64,000 nucleotides of DNA, taken from Chloroflexi bacterium GWB2_49_20 (GTDB lineage: Bacteria; Chloroflexota; Anaerolineae; Anaerolineales; Villigracilaceae). The position numbers and the translations under genes are program-made. Shown one piece after another: positions 27,955 to 34,867 of the stretch. The stretch lies in contig MGMF01000005.1 in assembly GCA_001796335.1 (NCBI GenBank), positions 124,001 through 188,000 on the forward strand. Direction: 5' to 3'. The notes beneath the pieces are model-generated. The model was not told the origin of the DNA and did no database searches. It saw only the letters and a list, made by a program, of their open reading frames with translations. Every line of letters begins with the position of its first letter. Position 1 is the stretch's first letter.

Positions 27955-28827
27955 ATGCACACAATTCTCAAAGGTAAAGCAAAAGAAATAGTCATTGGTA
28001 TCGACCATCCGTTTGTGATGATTGGCGAAAAGATTAATCCAACCGGTCGCAAGAAATTGGCTGCTGCTCTGACTGAAGGAAATTTGGATTATGTTCGTCA
28101 ATTGGTTGAGAGCCAGATAGCATGGGGAGCGGAGATTCTAGATATAAATGTCGGTGTACCAGGGTTGGATGAGGTAGCGATGATACCAAAAATCATAGAT
28201 CTGGTCACGTCGATCACGGACACTCCTCTATGCCTTGATTCGGGAAATCCGGAAGTATTGGCTGCAGGCCTGGCAGTGACTCCAGGAAAACCACTGGTCA
28301 ATTCGGTAAGTGGAGAAGAAAAACGCCTTGAGAGCGTGCTGCCAATCGTTAAAGATCGTGGTGCAGCTGTCATAGGATTGACCATGGATGACAATGGTAT
28401 ACCTGCGACCGCTGAAGAACGCGTTGCCGTAGCTGAGAAGATTATTGAACGCGCTGCGAAAATTGGAATACCGATTGAGGACATTATCATTGATCCATTA
28501 GTACTTACAGTAGGTTCAGATCCGAAAGCTGCTCTAGTCACTCTTCAAACCGTGGAGTTATTACGCAGGACCTTTGGAGTGAATATCAACCTTGGTGCCA
28601 GTAATGTCTCTTTTGGCCTACCTGACCGGCTGACCATCAATCAAGCATTCCTGACTCTCGCCATCCAGATGGGTGCCACCTGTTCAATCACAGATCCTGC
28701 CAAACTAGGCATGACTGTTCGGGCGACGGATATGCTTCTTGGGCGCGATGATAATTCGATCAGATATCTGAAGTATTTCCGGGTTGCTGAAAAGCAAAAA
28801 GCTCTCGAAGCTGAAAAAACCGTTTAA
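27955..28827 (+). CDS. Methyltetrahydrofolate:corrinoid methyltransferase-like protein (MtgA/AcsE family, pterin-binding)
   Basis: 290 residues forming a single pterin-binding TIM barrel: GEKINPTGRKK near the N-terminus, GAEILDINVG, CLDSGNPEVL, NSVSGEEKR, and LGASNVSFGLP at the folate site. The family moves methyl groups between a corrinoid protein and tetrahydrofolate; in betaine demethylation it takes the methyl from the corrinoid to form methyl-THF. It closes the set MttB + corrinoid + MtgA-type. TAGGAGA precedes the ATG, and a terminator follows 38 bp after the stop. Confidence 0.92.
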   Translation: MHTILKGKAKEIVIGIDHPFVMIGEKINPTGRKKLAAALTEGNLDYVRQLVESQIAWGAEILDINVGVPGLDEVAMIPKIIDLVTSITDTPLCLDSGNPEVLAAGLAVTPGKPLVNSVSGEEKRLESVLPIVKDRGAAVIGLTMDDNGIPATAEERVAVAEKIIERAAKIGIPIEDIIIDPLVLTVGSDPKAALVTLQTVELLRRTFGVNINLGASNVSFGLPDRLTINQAFLTLAIQMGATCSITDPAKLGMTVRATDMLLGRDDNSIRYLKYFRVAEKQKALEAEKTV

Positions 28828-28865
28828 AACCAAGAATCGAATTAAAGTACGAGCATTTATTAAAG

Positions 28866-28900
28866 AGGCTGCTTGCTTATTACCCGGTAAGCAGCCTTTT
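28866..28900 (+). terminator. Rho-independent terminator of the methyltransferase operon
   Basis: AGGCTGCTT (28866-28874) pairs with AAGCAGCCT (28889-28897) and is followed by TTTT. It lies between the pterin methyltransferase gene and the EamA gene, marking the end of the main operon. Confidence 0.75.
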
Positions 28901-29154
28901 CAAGAATTATTTCCAGAAATCCGTTTCAGGAACCATTCTATGCCAAGAATAAATTTGTTGCTTGAGACTTAAAGTAATTGGATTTAATAAATACACATAC
29001 CAATATTCTCATAAGAAAGATTATTTGAATATAAGTCCATCTAAGAACAAGAACAATATTAATATGAGCAAACAAAAGCTGATCGCTCTATAACGAATAT
29101 TCGAATATACTATGGACGGGTAAACATAATCCCACTTTTTTATTAAGAGGATTT

Positions 29155-30054
29155 ATGGTCATTATCGGCGAAATCGCAGCCATTTTTACTTCATTTTGCT
29201 GGTCCTTATCAGCTATTGGATTCACCAAATCATCCCAACAGGTTGGTTCTCAGGTCACCAACCGGGTTCGGGTACTTGTTGCCTTGATCATGCTTATCCT
29301 CATCAATATTGTTTTATATAATCAACCGATTCCCCTTAATGCTGGAATTTCACGCTGGGTCTGGTTAAGCATTTCAGGCATAATAGGGCTGTCCTTGGGC
29401 GATGCCTTCCTTTTTGCAGCATATCGTGAGATTGGTCCGCGTCTCGGCTTGCTTCTGCTTAGCCTGGCTCCGGTTTTCGGAAGTACAATTGCCTGGATAT
29501 TCTTCGGTCAGACATTACCTTTCCTACAGATCATCGGGATCGTGATCACACTTGGGGGGATCTCCTGGGTAGTTTGGACACACCAGAAAAATGGTAATGA
29601 GAATGTCCAAAAAATAACTGGACGCGGCATAGTATTCGGAATTCTCGCCGCACTTGGTCAGGCAATCGGCCTGGTCTTTTCCCAGCAAGGAATGGCTGGG
29701 AACTTTTCACCATTTGCAGGGACATTGATCCGCATGCTTGCTGCTTTTGCTGTACTCTGGATCATCGCTATCTTCCAGCACCAGGCTGGATCCACTGTTT
29801 CTCTTATGAGCAAGGAACCTGCGGCACTCCGTTGGATCATCTTTGGTGCACTATTTGGTCCGGTCATTGGAGTCTCTTCATCGCTTCTTGCAATCCAGCA
29901 TACGGAGATTGGGATAGCTAGTACGTTAATGGCACTGCCACCAATCTTCATGCTTCCAATCAGTCATTTTGTATTCAAGGAAAGTTTGAACTGGCAAACA
30001 ATTTTTGGGACCTTTATTGCCATTGCTGGTGTAGCTATACTATTCTCGAAATAG
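29155..30054 (+). CDS. EamA/DMT-family permease
   Basis: 299 residues with about ten hydrophobic helices arranged as two EamA repeats (first about 5-140, second about 160-299). Such carriers export or exchange amino acids and other metabolites; direction and substrate cannot be inferred. AAGAGGA precedes the ATG. It is the last gene inside the cassette, only 24 bp before the right-hand tRNA-like repeat, and could export the demethylated product. Confidence 0.88.
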   Translation: MVIIGEIAAIFTSFCWSLSAIGFTKSSQQVGSQVTNRVRVLVALIMLILINIVLYNQPIPLNAGISRWVWLSISGIIGLSLGDAFLFAAYREIGPRLGLLLLSLAPVFGSTIAWIFFGQTLPFLQIIGIVITLGGISWVVWTHQKNGNENVQKITGRGIVFGILAALGQAIGLVFSQQGMAGNFSPFAGTLIRMLAAFAVLWIIAIFQHQAGSTVSLMSKEPAALRWIIFGALFGPVIGVSSSLLAIQHTEIGIASTLMALPPIFMLPISHFVFKESLNWQTIFGTFIAIAGVAILFSK

Positions 30055-30078
30055 GAAACAATATTATTCTGATCTCTG

Positions 30079-30128
30079 ATCAATTGGTTCGCGGTTCGAG
30101 CCCGCGGTCGGTCACCTAAATATGGGGG
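30079..30128 (+). repeat. 50-bp direct repeat, copy 2: tRNA 3' end (attachment-site-like)
   Basis: Identical to 14312-14361, in the same orientation, and 15,767 bp away. It again contains the T-arm CGCGG/TTCGAGC/CCGCG and acceptor strand. Identity stops just left of tRNA position 38 (here the preceding bases are CTCTG instead of TCTTA), consistent with a crossover in the anticodon loop. It coincides with the change to GC-rich, core-type sequence. Confidence 0.75.
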
Positions 30129-30195
30129 TAAACCACTACAATAAACCCCCATATATGGGTATAAAAAGAGACTTTTAGACAAAGTCTCTTTTGTT
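30120..30195 (+). terminator. Conserved hairpin plus terminator behind tRNA fragment 2
   Basis: ATATGGGGG (30120-30128) pairs with CCCCCATAT (30146-30154), then AAAGAGACTTT (30165-30175) with AAAGTCTCTTT (30181-30191) and TTGTTTT. The first hairpin arms equal those behind copy 1; the terminator stem differs on both sides in a compensating way. Confidence 0.7.
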
Positions 30196-30328
30196 TTACC
30201 GCAACCTTACAGCCACCCAAAATTTCACCGAAAACTTTTATATTGGCAAATATCTCCATTCCAACGGCGATGAATCTACCGGAAAAACAAGGATCGGGTC
30301 ATCAAAACGACATTCTGTTTGACTATAT

Positions 30329-30592
30329 TCACAAAATGCGGCGATTACGGGGCGAGATGTTGAAGATCACAACCAGGATGATGGTTCCCAGGAGTGTTAC
30401 CCCCAGGGTTGGAAAGTTGAAGGCAGAATTGATCGTTCTGACATGGAAATAGGGGGTTAGAAAGTTACCCGCCAGGAAAGCACCCAGAACTGCCAGCAAG
30501 AGATTGAATAAAAGGCTTGGGCGGTTGTGCATGAGATCTGTGATTACCCAACCAATGACTATCGCAATAAAAAAATAGTAAAGGATATTCAT
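30329..30592 (-). CDS. GlsB/YeaQ/YmgE-family small membrane protein
   Basis: 87 residues with three hydrophobic helices (FFIAIVIGWVITDLM, LLLAVLGAFLAGNFL, LGVTLLGTIILVVIF) and the Gly pattern of the transglycosylase-associated/YeaQ family. Its role is unknown; in other bacteria these are stress-induced. AAAAGGAG precedes the start. It is the first gene outside the cassette, on the opposite strand. Confidence 0.75.
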   Translation of the reverse strand: MNILYYFFIAIVIGWVITDLMHNRPSLLFNLLLAVLGAFLAGNFLTPYFHVRTINSAFNFPTLGVTLLGTIILVVIFNISPRNRRIL

Positions 30593-30991
30593 TATTCTCC
30601 TTTTGATTCATTAGTGTTAACTGAAACCACTCATCTTGTTATGTTTATTATAACGTTTTGGACCTCCTAAAACAATCAGCAATAAACAGATTTGTGCATT
30701 GGATCATGTTGCAGCCGATTGTGGGTACTTATCCCACACCTGCTCTTTTATTACCATCCCGGTTCCTCCATAAAAGATTTCTTCAAAGATCTTACTGTAA
30801 AAACACTTTACCACCATCCCCAAAGAGCGGGGACATGAGTCGCAAAGCCACTAAGATTTATTTTTTCTTTATGCCCTGGTGGCTTTGTGGTGAAAAGATC
30901 TTTTGCCTGCGGGTTGACCTGCACTGGGCGGAAATACCTGATAAAATCTCCTTGTTGGATGAATAATCATGTGACTAAATTGGAGTACGAC
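30593..30991. other. Gap between the small membrane protein gene and rpiA
   Basis: No gene is supported. The frame of rpiA stays open back to 30887, but those residues do not resemble the enzyme. No clear terminator or repeat is seen. Confidence 0.4.
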
Positions 30992-31723
30992 GTGACTATT
31001 AATGAAGCGAGTGGTCCCGAACTGCACAGCGAGGCAGATGTTTTGAAACTGGCCGCGGCCGAGATGGCTCTGGGTTTCGTCGAATCGGGCATGCTGCTCG
31101 GCCTGGGCGCCGGGAGTACCGCCCATCTGGCGGTTCGCCGCCTGGCGGAGTGGCTGCGCCTGGGCCGCCTGCGGAATATCCAGGGCGTGCCCTGCTCGCT
31201 CGAAACCGAACGACTGGCTCTCAGCCTGGGCATCCCGCTGACCACCCTGGAGGCGCACCTGGTCCTTGATCTGACTATCGACGGCGCGGATGAGGTTGAC
31301 CCGCAGTTGGATCTGATCAAGGGCGGGGGCGGGGCGCTGCTGCGTGAAAAGATCGTGGCCCAGGCCAGCCGCCGCGAGATCATCATCGTGGACGAGTCCA
31401 AGCTCTCTCCGCAGCTGGGGACGCGCTGGGCCGTGCCGGTGGAGGTCATCCCGTTTGGCCGGGGCTCCCAGGCGGCCTACCTCGAATCGCTGGGGGCGCA
31501 TATCCAGCCGCGCCAGGCAGCAGACGGGTCTCCCTATCATACCGACCAGGGTAACCTGATCCTGGACTGTGACTTTGGACCCATCCCCAACCCTGCCGCA
31601 CTGGCCGGGGCGCTCGGCAACCGGGCCGGGATCGTAGCGCACGGCCTGTTCATCCACCTGGCTAGCGATGTGATCGTGGCCGGGCTGGCTGGCTGCCGGC
31701 ATTTGCTGCGAGGTGCATCATGA
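30992..31723 (+). CDS. rpiA: Ribose-5-phosphate isomerase A
   Basis: 243 residues from the GTG at 30992, chosen because TTGGAG lies six bases before it; an ATG at 30959 has no ribosome site. The family motifs are complete: GLGAGSTAHLAVRRL, DLTIDGADEVDP, LIKGGGGALLREKIVA, IVDESK and the catalytic Glu/Lys context. It interconverts ribose-5-phosphate and ribulose-5-phosphate in the pentose phosphate pathway. It overlaps rpe by 4 bp (ATGA), so the two are translated together. GC content is far above that of the cassette to the left. Confidence 0.95.
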   Translation: MTINEASGPELHSEADVLKLAAAEMALGFVESGMLLGLGAGSTAHLAVRRLAEWLRLGRLRNIQGVPCSLETERLALSLGIPLTTLEAHLVLDLTIDGADEVDPQLDLIKGGGGALLREKIVAQASRREIIIVDESKLSPQLGTRWAVPVEVIPFGRGSQAAYLESLGAHIQPRQAADGSPYHTDQGNLILDCDFGPIPNPAALAGALGNRAGIVAHGLFIHLASDVIVAGLAGCRHLLRGAS

Positions 31724-32379
31724 TCGTAATCGAACCCTCCATCCTTTCGGCAGACATGACCTGCCTGGGCGAGCAAGTGCGCCAGGTGCAGGCGGCAGGT
31801 GGCACCGTCATCCAGGTGGACGTCATGGACGGGCAATTCGTCCCCAATCTCAGCTTTGGGCCGGGCGTCGTGCGCGCCTTGCGCCCGCTGGCGGACATGC
31901 AGTTGGACGTGCACCTGATGATCGTGCAGCCGGAACGCTTCCTGGAGCAGTTCGTACAGGCGGGTGCGGACCGTTTGATCGTGCACCAGGAAACCTGCCC
32001 GCAGCTTGGGAACACCCTGCAGCGTATCCGCGCCTTGGGCGTGGAAGCCGGTGTCAGCCTCAACCCGGATACCCCGGCCGAAACCCTGACTGAGGTGCTC
32101 GAGCTGGCCGACCTGATCCAGGTCATGACCGTCCAGCCGGGCTTTGGCGGGCAGGCCTTCCTGTCTGACCAGTTGCCCAAGATCCGCCAGTTGAGAACCA
32201 TGCTGGAGCAGCGCGGGTTGACCATCCCCATTGCCGTGGATGGCGGCATCGATATTCATACCACCCCGCTGGCTGTGGCGGCTGGGGCCAGTGTTTTGGT
32301 GGCCGGGTCGAGCGTGTTCAATAAAAAGGGGTCCATCGAGGAGAATTTTGCCGCATTGAGAGCAAGTGTGGGGAGGTGA
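31720..32379 (+). CDS. rpe: Ribulose-phosphate 3-epimerase
   Basis: 219 residues, TIM barrel. The catalytic and metal residues are in PSILSADM, QVDVMDGQFVPNLSFG, LDVHLMI, MTVQPGFGGQ and IAVDGGID, all intact. It converts ribulose-5-phosphate to xylulose-5-phosphate. It starts inside the rpiA stop codon and forms a two-gene pentose phosphate operon. Confidence 0.96.
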   Translation: MIVIEPSILSADMTCLGEQVRQVQAAGGTVIQVDVMDGQFVPNLSFGPGVVRALRPLADMQLDVHLMIVQPERFLEQFVQAGADRLIVHQETCPQLGNTLQRIRALGVEAGVSLNPDTPAETLTEVLELADLIQVMTVQPGFGGQAFLSDQLPKIRQLRTMLEQRGLTIPIAVDGGIDIHTTPLAVAAGASVLVAGSSVFNKKGSIEENFAALRASVGR

Positions 32380-32401
32380 AGTGCAATAAGGTTGCATCTG
32401 A

Positions 32402-32432
32402 GACTTCCGAAGTCTTTAAGACTTCGGAAGTC
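32402..32432. repeat. Perfect 13-bp palindromic hairpin behind rpe
   Basis: GACTTCCGAAGTC (32402-32414) and GACTTCGGAAGTC (32420-32432) flank a TTTAA loop. Each arm is itself nearly self-complementary. There is no T-run, so it may be a short repeat element rather than a classical terminator. Confidence 0.55.
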
Positions 32433-32436
32433 CTGC

Positions 32437-32547
32437 TTACGGGAATTGGCAACCCCTCTTCCGGGGTGCTTCGCGATGGTCGCAATCCCGAAAAGTATGG
32501 ATTTAGCCAACGAAAAGAGGGATTGCCACGCTCGCTCGCGATGACAT
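32437..32547. repeat. REP-like intergenic element (family shared with 54270-54374)
   Basis: Contains GCAATCCCG and, in inverted position, GGGATTGCCACG (32519-32530) followed by CTCGC repeats and GATGACA. The 12-mer GGGATTGCCACG occurs exactly, inverted, at 54298-54309. No coding capacity. Confidence 0.45.
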
Positions 32548-32638
32548 AGTTCTAAAAGCTGGCAATTGATTGCCACTGTATCGTCAATTCCTCACCTTAA
32601 AAACCGATCTACCCCCATCCCAACCGCGCTCACACCAC

Positions 32639-32766
32639 TAAACCTTCGTGTTAATACACTGTACACATAAGGGCGACCCATCCCCTTACTCTCTGATTAA
32701 ACACCAGAGACCGGGCGACCCATAGGTCACCTCTACATCGCAACTGCGACCATTAAACCTTCGTGT
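32639..32766. repeat. Short direct repeats in the rpe-hypothetical gap
   Basis: TAAACCTTCGTGT occurs at 32639-32651 and 32754-32766, and GGGCGACCCAT at 32671-32681 and 32713-32723. The region up to 32876 holds further hairpins (CCCCGGCGC/GCGTCGGGG) that may terminate the minus-strand gene. No gene is seen. Confidence 0.4.
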
Positions 32767-32876
32767 CCTGGTGTCTAGTGGTAAGAATCTTATGGTCAAT
32801 TGTCTGTCGTTTGGGCGAAGGAGCCGTCCTTAGCGACTATCGCCCACCCCGGCGCATGAGCGTCGGGGCAAACCTC

Positions 32877-33722
32877 TCACTTCTTACTCCGATCGATGGC
32901 GGCTTTGACCAGTTTCACGGCGATGCTGCCGCCGGGTACCAGCATCCCGGCTGCATCTGCGGTCACATCGAAGATCAGGTCGCGCGTGAGCATGCCTCTC
33001 ACCTGGCTGCCCATCTTTTTGCCGCCGCTGTGGATCTCGCCGGTCAGCCCATCGAATTCGAGCACCACCCGTTTGTTCTTCGTAACCCAGTTATATTCCA
33101 GGGCGTAGATCGGCCGAAAGTTGATATCCAGCGCTTCCAGGTTGACCCGCTCTTCATGGATGACCTGGGCCTGGACCGGTTTGATGACCTCCGCCAGGAC
33201 TGTCCGCACCACCGTGCTGGCATGCGCCTGTGGCGGTACCAGCAGCACACCTTCGGGAGAAAAATGTTCCAGGTCTGTGATCTCGGTCTTGGCAAAGTCT
33301 TGGTACTTGCTCAGGTCCAATTTTGCCCCGGCCCCATCAAAGGTGAAATTATGGTGACGCTCTTCCATGCAATGCTCCACGCCCTCCAGCGAAAAACTGG
33401 CGCTGCCTTTGGCTCCAACGCTAACGGGCAGGTCCTGTCCCAGGGCGGTGACATGCTGGATCTCCCCGCCGCTGACCGGGACCGTATAGGTGTGGGTCCG
33501 CTCATACGAAGTCCGCAGAAAGACGCTGATCTGCCAGAAGGCCTCCAGGCGGCTTTCGACCGACACGAGTTGAATATCCTCCGGTTTGGGGCGCGAGAGC
33601 AAGGCTCCCATGGTGCCGGATACCAGGCTGGTTTTCTTTTGTTCAAGCCGGTCCTGCGCCACCTCGAGAGTGATCTGGGGAATGAGGTGAAAAGCACGTT
33701 CAGCGGCAATAAAAATATCCAT
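32877..33722 (-). CDS. Hypothetical protein (281 aa), family not recognised
   Basis: The minus-strand frame has normal amino-acid composition and a good start: GGAG six bases before the ATG at 33722 (an extension to 33746 lacks a site). A long + strand frame over the same DNA is a GC-rich shadow. The protein is soluble, without a signal peptide; it is rich in beta-type segments (VLEFDGLTGEIHSGGKKMGS) and ends in a hydrophobic-basic tail. I do not recognise a family. It is encoded alone, head-to-head with the cupin gene. Confidence 0.65.
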   Translation of the reverse strand: MDIFIAAERAFHLIPQITLEVAQDRLEQKKTSLVSGTMGALLSRPKPEDIQLVSVESRLEAFWQISVFLRTSYERTHTYTVPVSGGEIQHVTALGQDLPVSVGAKGSASFSLEGVEHCMEERHHNFTFDGAGAKLDLSKYQDFAKTEITDLEHFSPEGVLLVPPQAHASTVVRTVLAEVIKPVQAQVIHEERVNLEALDINFRPIYALEYNWVTKNKRVVLEFDGLTGEIHSGGKKMGSQVRGMLTRDLIFDVTADAAGMLVPGGSIAVKLVKAAIDRSKK

Positions 33723-33860
33723 ACAGCACTCCTTGGCAACGATCATCTATTAAATGAAAGGGACATCTGCCCCCATTATCGCACAATTCTGGAAAAATGT
33801 GCCTGTGCGTGCCTGCCAGATCTCCGGGCAGTTGTTCCCGTCACCCATCCGCTATATAAT

Positions 33861-33927
33861 GAATACAGGTAGCACCTCAATAATTCGGGGAAAGGTTCCC
33901 CATTTTTTTGAGAAGTTACGAATACAG
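33861..33927. mobile_element. MITE-like element R1 with 8-bp target duplication
   Basis: Element body 33869-33919 (51 bp), flanked by GAATACAG at 33861-33868 and 33920-33927. Left end GTAGCACCTCAATAATTC and right end TTTTTTGAGAAGTTAC match the ends of the elements at 50817 and 57693. Between them is a small hairpin (GGGGAA/TTCCCC). It lies in the leader of the cupin gene. Confidence 0.65.
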
Positions 33928-33975
33928 GCTCAATCAGCCGCCCCCCAACTTAAAGTGCAAACACAGGAGGCAAGT

Positions 33976-34365
33976 ATGACAGGTTATGTCGGACCGATTG
34001 AAGAGCAAACCTTGGAGAACAACTATTTCCGCAAGGTGCTGTTCACCGGGCAGCACACCCAACTGGTGCTGATGTGTCTTCAGCCCGGCGAGGAGATCGG
34101 CAGCGAAGTCCATGAAAACGTGGATCAATTCTTCCGCGTCGAGCAGGGCACAGCTCAATTCATCTTCAATTCCAAGGAAGAACACAAGGTGCATGCCAAC
34201 GAGGCCGTGGTCGTCCCGGCCGGCACGCAGCATAATGTCATCAACGTGTCCAAGACCACTCAGTTGAAGCTGTATACATTGTACTCACCGCCCAACCACC
34301 CGGATGGCACCATCCATAAAGACAAGGCCGAGGCCGAAGCCGCCGAGGCAGCCGCGCATCATTAG
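33976..34365 (+). CDS. Small cupin-domain protein
   Basis: 129 residues from the ATG at 33976 with AGGAGG upstream; the open frame further left runs through a repeat element and is not coding. A single conserved cupin barrel is visible: LQPGEEIGSEVHENVDQFF (motif 1) with RVEQGTAQ, and VVPAGTQHNVINVS (motif 2, His). The C-terminus is Ala/Glu-rich and ends in HH. Cupins of this type bind a metal and a small ligand; function unknown. Confidence 0.85.
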   Translation: MTGYVGPIEEQTLENNYFRKVLFTGQHTQLVLMCLQPGEEIGSEVHENVDQFFRVEQGTAQFIFNSKEEHKVHANEAVVVPAGTQHNVINVSKTTQLKLYTLYSPPNHPDGTIHKDKAEAEAAEAAAHH

Positions 34366-34409
34366 GCGGGTTAAAAAAATGTAACGCACCTCAAAAGTGC
34401 GTCGCACTG

Positions 34410-34524
34410 ACGTTGGCAATCCTACTCGATCTCCTCGACCCCGAGCGGATAATTGGACATCGTCTCGCAGCCGGTGGGCGACCTCCGCGGTCCATTCTGG
34501 GCTGAGGTATTTTAAGGTGGGCAT
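34410..34524 (-). pseudogene. Truncated coding remnant with intact start (possibly SCP2-like N-terminus)
   Basis: AGGAG precedes an ATG at 34524 and the frame begins MPTLKYLSPEWTAEVAHRL, which looks like a genuine protein N-terminus, then degenerates into unrelated sequence near position 34450. My impression of an SCP2-like N-terminus is from memory and weak. The region from 34525 to 34867 holds nothing else I can identify. Confidence 0.3.
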
Positions 34525-34867
34525 GGGCACTCTCCTGTGGGATTTGGGTGAACTGTGCAGTCATTCTATCTGCATTTTCACCGGCTGACTCATCCCCACA
34601 ACGCGATCCCAACCCGTCCTTGCCCCTAACTCCTTTCGGAGACCTTTGGCAGGGACCTTCGGCGGACACCTTCCCCAAAGCCACAGAATTTGTAGATGGG
34701 TGGAAAAGAAGTGAAAAGATCATGAGTTTATAATATAATTCTAACCTTATTTGTCTAATATAAAGTATAATAATATTGGGAGACCTTAGATGAAACAGGG
34801 GATCCAGTTTGCTGCCATGCTGATCCGGCACGGTTCAGCGGCGTTCACTGCAGACCAATGATCATTA

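Noticed and set aside
14362-30078. Integrase or transposase inside the cassette
   Set aside because: All gene-sized frames are accounted for by regulators, transporters and enzymes; none has recombinase motifs.
30869-32397. Minus-strand open frames across rpiA and rpe
   Set aside because: High-GC shadows of two unmistakable enzymes on the + strand.
32763-33872. Long + strand open frame (369 codons) opposite the hypothetical gene at 32877-33722
   Set aside because: The minus-strand frame has a proper ribosome site, natural composition and a bounded length. The + frame is His/Gly/Asp-rich antisense sequence that starts inside repeats.
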